Assembly (NCBI GenBank): GCA_014905825.1
Contig: JACGCN010000004.1
Coordinates: 1,302,001 to 1,366,000, forward strand
Direction: 5' to 3'
Length of the DNA: 64,000 nt
DNA from: Lyophyllum atratum
Taxonomy: Eukaryota > Basidiomycota > Agaricomycetes > Agaricales > Lyophyllaceae
Within the stretch, counting starts at the first letter, position 1, and every line of letters begins with the position of its first letter. The position numbers and the translations under genes are program-made. Below, piece after piece: positions 51,157 through 62,100 of the stretch. The notes below the pieces were generated by a model that searched no databases, was not told the origin of the DNA, and was given only the letters and a program-made list of their open reading frames with translations.

Positions 51157-52690
51157 ATGCCCACCATCAATCCGTCAGGCTTGCTGGCGGAATCCCTAGC
51201 AGCCTTATCCAAGTCGGCATATCAGGCAGTGCGCTTCACTATCTTATCCAGACAATACCTGGCTCATTTACTTCACAGTTTGCAGAGGTCGAGAATCAAG
51301 CTCGACAGGATGTGGCACAGTCAACCGGTGACGCGCGTAACGCGCGACTTGAGCGCGACCGAGCCCTTGAGGCACTGCACGCTGCTGAATTAGAAGCACA
51401 AGGCTGGCAGAAAGAGGTTGCTAGTGTCAAGGCAGCAGTACGTGTCCTACCGCGCGGACTTGGCTTCCTCGCTGATTGGTCATATGTAGTTGACGCAGGC
51501 CGAGATATCCGTAGGTCGTCCCTTGTAGACCTCCTGGTTACCTGTTTAACACACACTTCTCTACCTAGATAACACATCAGAAGGAGACCATAGCACAACT
51601 ACGGCGAGAAGCGACACAATGGAAAGATCAGTCGCGGAATTGGCAGGAGCACTTTCTTCGGGTCGAGCAGGAGAGATGTAGCCTCACAACGAGGATCGAA
51701 GAACTGGTAGCGGAAAGGCTTCAAGTGAGTTGCTCTTATTTTATCTCTCCGCCGGAGGTCTTACATCTGTGGCAGTGGAGTCATACCCTCACTACCCGTT
51801 TTACCCCAAACCAGCCGGCGGTAGCCGCAATTGAAACTACTTCGTCGCCGTCAACCAAGCCACAACCCATTTCCCGCACACGACCCCCTACCTACAAGCT
51901 TGCCCATCCAGCCAGTCCACCCGATGTTGACTCACCTTCCAACAGCATCAGCGGTCACAGATCAAATCGGACAACGGTCAAGCCCTTTAAAATATCCAAA
52001 CACAAAGGTCCTTCTCCGACAACGCAACTTCTCGCACATGAAGCAGCAAGCTCCAGCCAAAGGGCAGACGTAGACCCGCAAATGCTTAAAGCATCTCCTC
52101 GTAGTCCCACACGACACACATCGCGTTCCACAGTTGTTCGGCGGGTGCAAGCGGTGATACATGTAAAGCGGGAAGAATCGGACGATGAGTCAGGGAGTTT
52201 AGAGCTGGACGACGACGTAAACGATGAGGTCACGACAACGAGTCTTAAACGGCCTGCAAGAAGGAAACGGAAAGTTGTATCTGACGACGAAGAATCTATC
52301 TCTGCCGATGAAGGCGACCGCGCTCCCATATCGAGTGACTACGACGATGACGACGAGGATCAGGGCAATCTGGATGACGAGGACGACGAATTAATGCTCG
52401 GGGCCGAGGTCAGTGCCATTCATTGTTCAACATCAAATACAGGACCTGAAGGTTCATAGGAGAACCTTCGTGAACAGTGCCGCCCACGAACCAAAACTTC
52501 AAAAAATACTCCACAGTCAGGAGGAGAATCTCTGTCGTCTTCACCCAGCAAGAAACGCAAATTTGCTGGCCCACCAGGACGCGAAAAGCCCCTCAGGCTG
52601 CGCGACGGAAAGCTTGAATTTCCGTCTCAACCCCTCTTAACGTGTCGTTACATTTATCATTATTTACCTCATTTACCCATGTACCTCTAG
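51157..52690 (+). CDS. Unrecognised acidic coiled-coil nuclear-type protein
   Basis: ATG at 51157 (MPTINPSGLLAESLAALSKS). Splicing gives a coiled-coil region (FAEVENQARQDVAQST, ARLERDRALEALHAAELEAQ, KETIAQLRREATQWKDQ, HFLRVEQERCSLTTRIEELV). Then comes a Ser/Thr/Pro-rich disordered part, a basic patch (KRPARRKRKV) and an acidic run (DYDDDDEDQ...DDEDDELML). A Lys/Arg motif (SPSKKRKF) and GPPGREKPLRLRDGKLEFP come near the end, with stop at 52688-52690. I do not recognise the family. Charge pattern and basic motifs suggest a nuclear, perhaps chromatin- or kinetochore-associated protein, but this is inference. About five introns. Confidence 0.7.
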
Positions 52691-52811
52691 CTTGTAAAGG
52701 GTTGATACAACACGGCAGTGCGCTACACACCGGGTTCATACATAGCCTTGTGTAACAGATGGAATACTTAAAGTACAATCGAATGTCAACCAAAGTGTTC
52801 ATTCTAGTGGT

Positions 52812-54577
52812 TTACATCAATTTGCCCCCGTATCCGGCTGAGCCTCCGGCTCCAGATTTCTTGAGGGCACGAGTAGTTGCGAAGAGAATTCCATCGAGCA
52901 ATGAAGCGACAGTCAGGACTCCTCCAACAATCGCGCATGTCCTGGTTGACCGTCGCTTAAGAATAAGCATCCAACAATGGGTGGGGAGACTCACGATGTA
53001 ACAAAATGGGCGAAGGCTTGTCGTGTATCGGAGTGCACAACGAGGATTGGCGAGATTTCGAAGTTGAAGAAAGCGCCTGGAAGACATATATATAAGCAGC
53101 AGATATTTTAACTAGCTTTAAAATTATACCTGGTACACCGTTGACACCATGTTGCACATGAATTCCTTGAGGCGTGTCGCCCTGACTTCCCTCGGTCAGG
53201 TCCCGCTCGAAGGAGGTTGCGCTATATTGATGGGTGTTCACCTATCATTGAGAAGCGATAAGCTAGTAACAAAAATGGATGACTTCAAGACTTACGACTT
53301 GCCCATCCAGGGTGCGGAATTGTGTGGATACGACTTTGAGGAAGTATTGAAACATATATTGAGCTTTGCTCGTCTAAGTTGAGGATTTCGCAGTTTAAAT
53401 TGGAGCATGTTTAGAAAGTCGAGGGATGTCACTTACCCGGCCTTGAGTATTGTCTAGCGGATCCGCAGCCAGCCCTAACCGCTTCCTCATGGCTCTCCCC
53501 GCCTCGGCCTTCCAGTAGTCATACTCATCATCACCTGTACAAAGCGATGATTAGCGAGATGAAGCATCATATAGACGTCTCTGTTGTACCTTCAAACGCA
53601 AGATGATGGATGTCATGGGAGAAGTCGTGCCGAGAGCCATCGTCGCGAAGGTAAGGGACGAGCTCGTAGACATTGCGCGAGTTTGTTTGGAACGACCGAC
53701 CCGGGGAAAGATGAATGTTTCCAATGACCTTGTTTACGCGGATCCGCCCCGAGATGTTGCAACCCTCGTTCGTCTGCTCTCTCAGCTTCTCTGCCCAACC
53801 TTCATTCTTACACTGGAGACAAGGAGCGTTGGTTTGTAGAGATCGTGCGACTAGGGTAGACTGCTTACTTGTTCGATGGAGTCGGGAGTAGCAAAACTCC
53901 AGCCTCGGTTCACATACGCCGTTCGGACATCCTCGCAGGTGTTGCAACACCCGCTTTCAGGCTCCAAACCACCATAGCACGAGCCGCAGTAATTGTCGTT
54001 GTTCTTTACATCGTTCATTTTGTCGATGTCATTCCGCAATTCTGCGCTAAACGAATTTGGCACCATAACGCCGTGTTCGTCCAATCGGACCTTCAGTACA
54101 TTGTGTGAAAGATCTCGTTGTAGCTCTCCACTGATATCCATGACGTCTAGACTGAGAACTGCGCAACATAATAATCAGAATAGTTCCATATTTTTAAAAA
54201 CCCGGAAAACTGACGATAGCATGGGACCCTTGGGAATGTTACATTCAGATTCACCGTCAACTTCTCTCCTCGACTCTTATCGACGACGATGGAGGTGTCA
54301 ATATTAACCTTCCGGTAGTCAATAAATTCCATAGTGGTAAATGCCAGGATGATTGCAGCCGAAAGTATGGTCACTATTACAATCAAATTTTAGGTCGAAG
54401 TGGTCAATTACATCGGGCTACTCACAGAAAGCGCCCGTCCGTGTCTTGACTTTTACATCCTCCGTGGTCTACACATCAGATTGACCACGTAAGTCCAAGT
54501 AAAAGGACAACGTGTCATTTGTATACCTTTCCAAAGGCATCAACGCCTTTGAGACCGCCAAATAAACCTTTCGCCAT
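52812..54577 (-). CDS. ERV46: COPII cargo receptor subunit Erv46/ERGIC3
   Basis: ATG at 54577 (MAKGLFGGLKGVDAFGKTTEDVKVKT), the ERGIC N-terminus, then a transmembrane segment (FLTILSAAIILAFTTMEFIDY). The luminal domain includes NLNVTFPRVPC, MDISGELQRDLSHNVLKVRLD, NYCGSCYGG, CCNTCEDVRTAYVNRGW and CNISGRIRVNKVIGNIHLSPG. It continues with DFSHDIHHLAFEGDDEYDYW and THQYSATSFERDL. The second membrane segment (TSTCAIVGGVLTVASLLDGILFATT) precedes a short tail ending GGSAGYGGKLM. Erv46 pairs with Erv41 and cycles between ER and Golgi, returning HDEL-less ER residents and loading COPII vesicles. All cysteine pairs look present. Confidence 0.94.
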
Positions 54578-54875
54578 CGTAAGTTGATGCAAGCCCGAGC
54601 TTGGTGACCTTAGGAGGCGACGAGAGAAGAGAACCCAGGAAGTGAGAAAGAGTGTGTGTGTGGGTAGATGAAGCTTAAGAATTACCGTCGCGTGATGGCC
54701 GTCGACGTGTCACCCCGAGTCGCCTCACGTGCGATCAGAACCCCACATGCAACAAGACCGGACTTTCTCCCAAGTCTGAGCGCACCGGCATGGTAACGAG
54801 CACTATGCAAGAGCCAATGGTGATACAAAAAATAGTAGGAAGTATACAGTAGGACTATGAGATTTCAGGGAGAAT

Positions 54876-57363
54876 TCATTGTATCGCTATCCGATCAACG
54901 CCTTGCTTGACTTTATCAAATAAGCTAAGCACACCATCTCGGATGCCGTCGGCTTGGACGCCAACACCCTCTCCACTCGACCGGAATACACCTGAGCCAC
55001 CTGGTCCACCCAAACTTACATTGACGCCACCGAGATTCAGATTCAGAGCCGGAGCATTCGATGCGGACTCCGGAGGAGGTTCGTAAACTGAAGACGGAAA
55101 GGAGGTGGCAGCTGAGCGGATCATTTCGACATATCTGAAGTAGGTGTCAGGATGTTGAGATGCTCAGAGTTATTGGATGACAGTACGAGGAGGAGTTGTG
55201 GACGCAGGTGCCACCCAGGAGTAGCCGCGTGCCCGCAGCAGTCTGCACACCACCACTCGATGCGGCGACAGGATCCTGGTTGAAAAGAGTGACATGTGCG
55301 CGCTTCTTCGTAGGTTGTTCCGCCGATCATGAATATGATAACGTCCTGCGGTCTACACTGAATAGACCGTTAGAGCGCCCTTTAGTCTTCGTCGACAACT
55401 TACCTCTGCAATCCGGCATTCACTCCTGGAGATTCAACGAAGGGATAACTTGTCTCTTTCAACTTCCCCCTAAACAGGTGCTCAAGGGTTTGTGACAAAT
55501 GTGGCGTGTGCTGTGTGTATACATTCTCCACTCCCTGATAACCCAAAAAAATCAATAATAATTCAACCGTAGACTGGAGTAACATACTGACCTTGAGACC
55601 TTTGAGTGCAGAGCGACCTTTCGCAAGGAGCGATTCGGTGGAAAAGAGATCGTCTTGGCGTTGATCCGCACCAGCGATATTTAAAAATACATATACCAGC
55701 TAAAGCGGATACGTTAGTATCCGAAGTCGAGAAGAAGGAGAACTCTTACCCTAGCATCCTCTCGAGTTACCCCGTTCGCTAAGAGAAGGTTTATAAGTGT
55801 TGCGATATTACTTGTCTGAGTCTTCTGGTATCTCAGTGCATATAAGGTGACGAGGCGAAGCTTGTTCCAAGGCTGCACACCAGGATCGGTGATAATGGCT
55901 TGTACGCTCTGGTCATGTTCAACCGTCAGACCGGATAGATTCATAATCAAGAAATTCGCGTACCCTGAAATCGGCACCTGAACTAGTGGCCAAGCCTTGC
56001 TCAACTTCACCAACCTCGAGAAGTTTGTCCTTCCCAACAAGCCTGCTTAACTCGCCTACCAATGCAACATGCTTGCTAACGTTGCCTCCTAACTTCCTGA
56101 ATTCAGGATAGTCTTCGACAAATTTCTTCATATCCGATATGGAGTTGATAGACGAAGGTGCGTGGGCCATGGAACGAGATTGATAGGATTGTACATAGTT
56201 CTTGAGGGATGTCCCCAAGTCACCAAATGTCGCTAGGTAGTGTGCTTGGAAAAACGGATCGGTGTTGGTAGTGAGCAAAATTTCCTGAGTGCTGCTGTTA
56301 GGGAAGGAACAGCAAAAGGTATTTCGGTTTTAGTCACCGACAACTCCGGCCTGATTTCAGGGACTCGGCCCATGTCTACTCTGCCATTTTGAATTCCTAA
56401 AAGTTCGTGAACCATGGCTTGATATGTCCACTGGGACAATAGGGGTGTAACGGGGTCGTTTCTCCTATCTAGGATCAACAATAATGGAGGGACTTGGGTG
56501 AGTCGGAAATCAAAAAGCGAAGACTCTGAACGTATTCGGTGCTAAATACAAAGTCAGTGGAATATGGACCTCAAGTGAGATATCGTACGTACCTGCACTT
56601 CTACTGCAAGCTTTTTAGCCATACCGCTCATCCTCTCGTATCGAATGACAGGTTTCTTCTTCAAACTCAACATGACAGCCGTGATTCCCTGAACTGCATG
56701 CTCGAGAGCTTTAGTGTCCCAGGTATTCGGGGTGGATCCATATAGAGGCTTCGAAGAGGTTGGAGTGTGGTTCAAAGAGAATAAACAGGGCAATAGAGGG
56801 GCGTAATCTGCGAAGTATTCCTTCAGACGAAACTATTAAATACCGACCAGGTTGAAGGTATTGTGAGACATACCTGTACTTCTTTTACCACCTCATATTC
56901 ATCGGCCTCAGCAAGTCTTTCGATAGCATTCTTGCTCAAGATGTTGCTAAAGTCTAGAAGATACTGTAAGCCATCGTTCAGGGCATTCCACCGGGAGGCA
57001 AAGATTCACCAACTGACACAGGTAATACTCTCCGTATTTTGGTTCGCTCAATTCCGCCTGGAGAGCCGCTAGACTGTCTTCATTATTCTGGAGGAAACAC
57101 ACGCATTTCATGTGAGGCATTCGGTCTCGTTTCTTGTTGTCTATACGGTCTGTTAGATAGACTTGCTGGGAAAGGAGGGTGGATTGAGTGGCAGCCAAGG
57201 AAACAATCGGCGTCTTGAAAGAAAAAGGCTCTTCGCTAAGACGTACGCTGCGAAGACAGGGGAGGAAACGTACCGTATGGGAGTCCAACAGAAGCACCTT
57301 CATGGTAGATGGTGTCGAAATGAGTTTGGTGACATATGTCTCGACGGCCTTCACGACGTCCAT
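54876..57363 (-). CDS. VPS45: Sec1/Munc18 protein Vps45
   Basis: ATG at 57363 ([14 protein letters not shown]), the conserved Vps45 start. It continues [124 protein letters not shown] and [12 protein letters not shown]. Near the end are [16 protein letters not shown] and [13 protein letters not shown], the SM-protein core. A Gly/Ser/Pro-rich tail of about 80 residues ends [14 protein letters not shown]. Vps45 binds the t-SNARE Tlg2 (syntaxin 16) and drives fusion at endosomes and trans-Golgi. More than ten introns. The tail extension beyond the SM fold is longer than in yeast. Confidence 0.93.
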
Positions 57364-57504
57364 CGCAACCTGCAATTTGAGTCTTTACGATCTCTGGTAG
57401 GTTCCTGGTAAGTTCTATTGAGTTGAGAGGTGACCGTCAGTGTTTGGTAGAGATGGGCGCGTATCGTGCCAGCTGCGCACTGGCCCTAGGCGCCGATTTG
57501 ATTA

Positions 57505-57514
57505 CACGTGATGC
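57505..57514. promoter_or_regulatory. E-box CACGTGATGC in Vps45/GSKIP divergent promoter
   Basis: Exact ten-base match to the E-box at 51122-51131. It lies 102 bases before the GSKIP-domain start and 142 before that of Vps45. Confidence 0.4.
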
Positions 57515-57615
57515 AAACATGGAGCATCGGCCCGCCCCCAAGCGCTAGTTTCGGGGTGTCGTCGACGAGAAAGCGGCTCACCACCCTTTCATCCCCATGC
57601 TAGCTTGGTGCTGAA

Positions 57616-58247
57616 ATGTGCTCAGCTCCCCCGTCCTCGTTTTTTGCCGATGAGCTACGGTGTGTCTTGCAGGAACAGTCCTTCGGTATCCAGTCATTCT
57701 CTATCGCCACAACGACCCGATCGCAGGGAAACGCCTCCGTGAAACTCCTGGAAGGCCACGAAATAACACTTAAACTAACGAGCAGAGGCTACACTGTGAG
57801 ATTTGTCAATAATAATAATAAGGGTGCATCTAAGTTACCCCCCAGATTGAATCCGACAAATGCATCATCCGTAGTAAGAGCGGGGACGACACCACTTACG
57901 AATCCATCGAGTCTCTTCTTCAATCAGTCAGTAAAATCTATGAGGTGAAACGGCACGAGGCCTGGGTGAAGGAACTGGAGAAGCTTTTATCTGTGAGCTC
58001 GGTGACTTCCAAAGAGCCCCATCTACCCACTGATCATAACAACAGCGAGATCCCACATGAACATACTGTGAAAGGTTCTATTGTGCCTCCGCTTCAACTC
58101 ACGACTAACCATGGTACCTTGCACCATCTAATCTACTGCCTCTGGAGCACCGTTTGCTTTCCTCACCACATCATTTGCCTTCTGCACGTCATCGGCCTTC
58201 TCCGCCCCATCGTCCGCCTTCTCGACCACCACCTCCGGCCCGCTTAG
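57616..58247 (+). CDS. GSKIP-domain protein
   Basis: ATG at 57616 (MCSAPPSSFFADELRCVLQE). Splicing of 57796-57845 joins KLTSRGYT to IESDKCIIRSKSGDDTTYES and gives the GSKIP fold: ASVKLLEGHEITLKLTSRGY, YESIESLLQSVSKIYEVKR, WVKELEKLLS. In animals GSKIP anchors PKA and inhibits GSK3beta; similar domains also occur in the TIF31/Clu N-terminus. Fungal stand-alone forms are uncharacterised. After the domain a tail of about 75 residues has unusual composition (LIYCLWSTVCFPHHIICLLHV...) because it lies antisense to a charged repeat of the next gene. The real 3' end may differ through splicing. Confidence 0.75.
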
Positions 58248-59125
58248 AGCATTTTCATACATATCTCGTGTAAAGACGTACCCATCGTCGTCATTACGGA
58301 CTTTTCGAATCAAGTCACCAACGCGCTTCCTCTCCTCTTTATTCCTAATACAGTTCGCCCACCACCTATCCATGCTGCTACGAATTCCAGGTGAATTAAG
58401 GTTATTTGATTCACTTTGCTCGCAGAGGACGTGGAGCAAGAATCCAACGTTCAGATGCTCCAGTACCGAATTCTGACAAGGATTTCAGGATTCGAGATAT
58501 ACGGAGGTTATTGTGTGGTGAACCTTCAAGGCAGAGTCGTAAGTATTTAGCACTTCTAAGACAATGTCAAGGAGAACTCACGGACGAGATTGCTATATCT
58601 AGAAGAATAATTTCGAGGGGGAAGGCAGCGATCGATGAGACCTGATTCTACAGAAACAAGCCGCATTCCGTAGAAGTCTAACATCATCCTGTATGAGGAT
58701 ATAATTCGTTCAATAATAGTGGGTGCAGCCTTTATAGCCTCTATTTCATGGCGTTGGAGCGGTTGCGACTCGTAGTTCATTCCATATTCTTGGATCGGGA
58801 ACCTGGTATATCATGATTGATATCCAGTTAATCATCAGTTCGAGGGCTTTCGGGGACTGAGCTTACAACCACTGTATGTATCCGTGCTTGTATTCAAGTT
58901 TGCCATAATCCCCTGCCCATCTATTCCACTATATGTAAGGAGGACACGGTGTGACTGCGTTAGGAAAAGGAGACATCACTGCTCGTGGATTTCATCGATC
59001 AAACGATTATCTGGACGGCAGCGACGGTTGTTAGAGTAGAACTCGTAATTCGCAGATGCGTTAAGGTCGTTTTCATTTTGAGGGTATCCTTCTAAGAACT
59101 CTTTAACGTCGCGAGGAATCGACAT
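58128..59125 (-). pseudogene. OGFr-domain protein, apparently frameshifted
   Basis: ATG at 59125 (MSIPRDVKEFLEGYPQNEND). Exons give the OGFr N-terminal conserved region: NYEFYSNNRRCRPDNRLIDE, EQWAGDYGKLEYKHGYIQWL (splice acceptor after GGAATAG), FPIQEYGMNYESQPLQRHE, MLDFYGMRLVSVESGLIDR, SPHNNLRISRILKSLSEFG and, one frame over, LEHLNVGFLLHVLCEQSE and MDRWWANCIRNKEERKRVGD. Both sides of the frame change (58460-58467) match the family, so one base is extra or two missing, or the assembly is wrong there. The C-terminus has a KADD/KAND-type repeat. The fungal family has no known role. An upstream open segment with DDDNFKYEGRPRGAW (about 59220-59290) may be an extra 5' exon. Confidence 0.7.
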
Positions 59126-62100
59126 GGCGGCAGGAGTGGAAGATAGTCGACACATCAATTAGGCGATACATGAGGATGGACAGGGATGGACGCGCGCGTA
59201 ATGTCACAGATCACGCGCCACGCGCCACGCGGCCTCCCTTCATACTTAAAGTTATCGTCGTCGAACGTTCGCCAGGCCGAATCCGGAGTTGATTCACTAA
59301 AACGCTGGCACCATAAGTAAGTCCTTTGAAAAGTCCCTCACCTCCCTCAGTCACCCGTACCGGTACAACCGAAGGGTATCCCTTGATCTGGTCTAGTCGT
59401 CTAGTCTCTGCGATCTCGACATCCGTCACTAGTACTTAGCTTTGGCTTGGGGCCGTCCACCTATCCTGGGATATTTTCAGGAAAGGCACACTACACTGTG
59501 CCTCCTCAGCGACGCATACCTGTTCACATAGAGACCCATCCCTGTTCTTTGGACTTTCGTCGCTTCTCCGCCTAGATATCATATCATGTCAACAAGACTA
59601 CAAACCATCAATACTGTCAAGGAACCTGATATGCCAGGGCTACGCCGGCCCTTGCGCTTTCTATCGACAATCTTCACTCATATTCTGCCTTTAGTACGAG
59701 ATAGCGATCTTTCTTGCGGTGAAGTAAATTCAAAACTTAATGTTCGCGCGTCGATGAGAGTCCGAAACACTCCTGAACGCTCACGCAAAGGCTTCTATCG
59801 AGTCCGGGCGTCCGCAGGTACCTTGGGACTTACAAGAGACACCATGTGAGCAAGACCGAACATTCCTATTCCTTTTCCCACATGAAGGCAAATCCATCTT
59901 TTGGCCAGACGACAACCGTGGGCTTCTTCTCGATGCGCTTGCCTCTCTGCCGTGCTTCTTCTAGTTTAACGGGACCGTGTTAAGCGCATGCGCCCCGCTC
60001 CGACAAATCTCTCACTGACCGTGGACTCGAAACGGCAAATTCTCTGCAATTCTCTCAGGCATTCCAGGTCAGCCAAATTGCAGGGATTACTTGCCCAAGT
60101 CCGTACATCCCTACCTCCTCCTGTCAACAACAACACTATTGCTTCCCAGTGGCCCCCTTGTCATCTGGTTCTAGTATTCACCAGCCGCCCACGTTGCCCC
60201 TAGCCGCAACAAGCCGCAATGCAATCGAGCAAATTCCGCCGGCATTCAGTGGCAGGGACCATCCCTAACTTCCATCAATTATATCCTTATCAAGAGCTGA
60301 GGGCTGAATCAGCCAGATCCAAGGTCAATTGACTAATGATCATACAGGTACTTGATGACCTTGACCTCCCTCAGGAATCATCCAGGGACGTTCATAGGAC
60401 TGATGGAAACAACACATATGTATGTCTTTTCCTGGATGGACACAGGTGGTCGACATGGCCTTGGCTTCCTTATCGGTGGTCAGGATCTCTCCTGCTACTC
60501 AGCAAGATCAAGTGCGTCGAACGCGAACTGTGATGGACTGACTGATAACATAGTTTTACCCCGCAATTTCAAGTGATACAATGTGTTATCTATTCATATC
60601 ATTCGGTGTGTTTCATCCTGTGTGCCTCATGGGAATTCATTTGAAGCCTGGTCCACCAGTTGGTTGTCGTCCGAAATTGTCACCATCACGTCCCAGCACG
60701 TCTGCTTCAGTCTATCTCCAAGTACCAAGCAGTAAGTAGCCAAAGTTTTGATCTTTGATGATTGCACGTCAACGATTGCTTCACGATTGGTCAATCTGAG
60801 CGCAATTCTATTGGCTGAGATCACATGCGTGGCATTCCTCTGACTTGCGCAACATCTGGGTGCAGTACCCCGAGTCGAAACAGCCGTGAGAGGCGACTCA
60901 GGCGAGTCTACCTCGTAAACTTCGGAAGAAGTACTTAAGTACATCTTGACGTTTACGTCGAGCATCCAAGCAGCACCTTCCAATTGCATGTGTACCGAAA
61001 ACATGGCCCATACGAGTGAACTGCGCACTATGCCGTCGGCAGCTATATTGCGGTGACGTTTTACATCGATTAAACAAGAGACGGCAGAAGTTGGCACTGT
61101 ACCCGACGGCCGCTCGGAAACAGAAGAAAAGAAAGCTGGTCTCGGCCAGTCCGGACCATTGGAACACTAAGGAAACCTAGCCGTAACAGTGGATGCACAT
61201 TCTCCAACAGCGTGTCTGGTTGTGTGGCGTTCGCTCCGCGATAGGATGTATGAGTGGATAAGAGATTGGGGCATGGACAGCTCTAGATGTGGCATCCTAG
61301 CGCCTATTACCTGCGTCCAACCCTAAGTCCCCTGTCTCATCGTCTCTCCCACATGCACAGGCATGGTAGCCCATTGCGTCAGACCAGCGTCATCAAGGGT
61401 CTTCAATGAGACCCCCAAGTTCATGGATGTCAAGAAAAGGTTCATAGACCTTGGACCACGGTCACAGAAACGAAGGCGGAAATGAAGTCCAGGATAGCAT
61501 CACAAGCTTCTCAACAGAACAAACGGTGCCAGTTTATTTCTCGTAACCAATGTAGCCTGCGAACTCGAGTCAAATGGCGTCGATGGGTCCAAAAGACGTA
61601 TCTCAAGTGGGACTGAGAATCGTAACAGGACCCTGGACAACTCGGACTGTTACTCGGAGGGACAGGAAGCTCGAAACACCAGTCAGCGTGACGGCGCTTG
61701 TAATCACAAAGGTTGAGATAGTTTATGGTCGAACGTACTCGGGAGGCGGCTATACTGGCTTCATACTTCCTGCGAATTCGAATTAGCGGTGGAATAAGAG
61801 TAACGAAATCCTTGAACTGTTGAGCGAAGCCTGAGGTTGAGTAAACGAGGATTATGTAACCAGATGACCGCGTACGTTTGGGCTAAGTTCATGATCGGTT
61901 AAACATTCAAAATTCTCTACTTGCCCATCCATGGCCATAAGGTTTCTATCTCTACATACTTTTGAAATGCCTCCATTGCCGGATCTTGCTCCAGATTACC
62001 ATGCATCAAATCGACCGCGCTCCGTCAGACAAACGCCGAGGATCCCTTTCTGGCTATTGGTTCATCGCAGAAATTGCTCAGGAATGAATTCAACACCATG

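Noticed and set aside
60627..61097. Minus-strand open frame of about 156 codons in the gene-poor end
   Set aside because: No recognisable motif or homologous feel, and no sign of joined exons; length alone is weak support.
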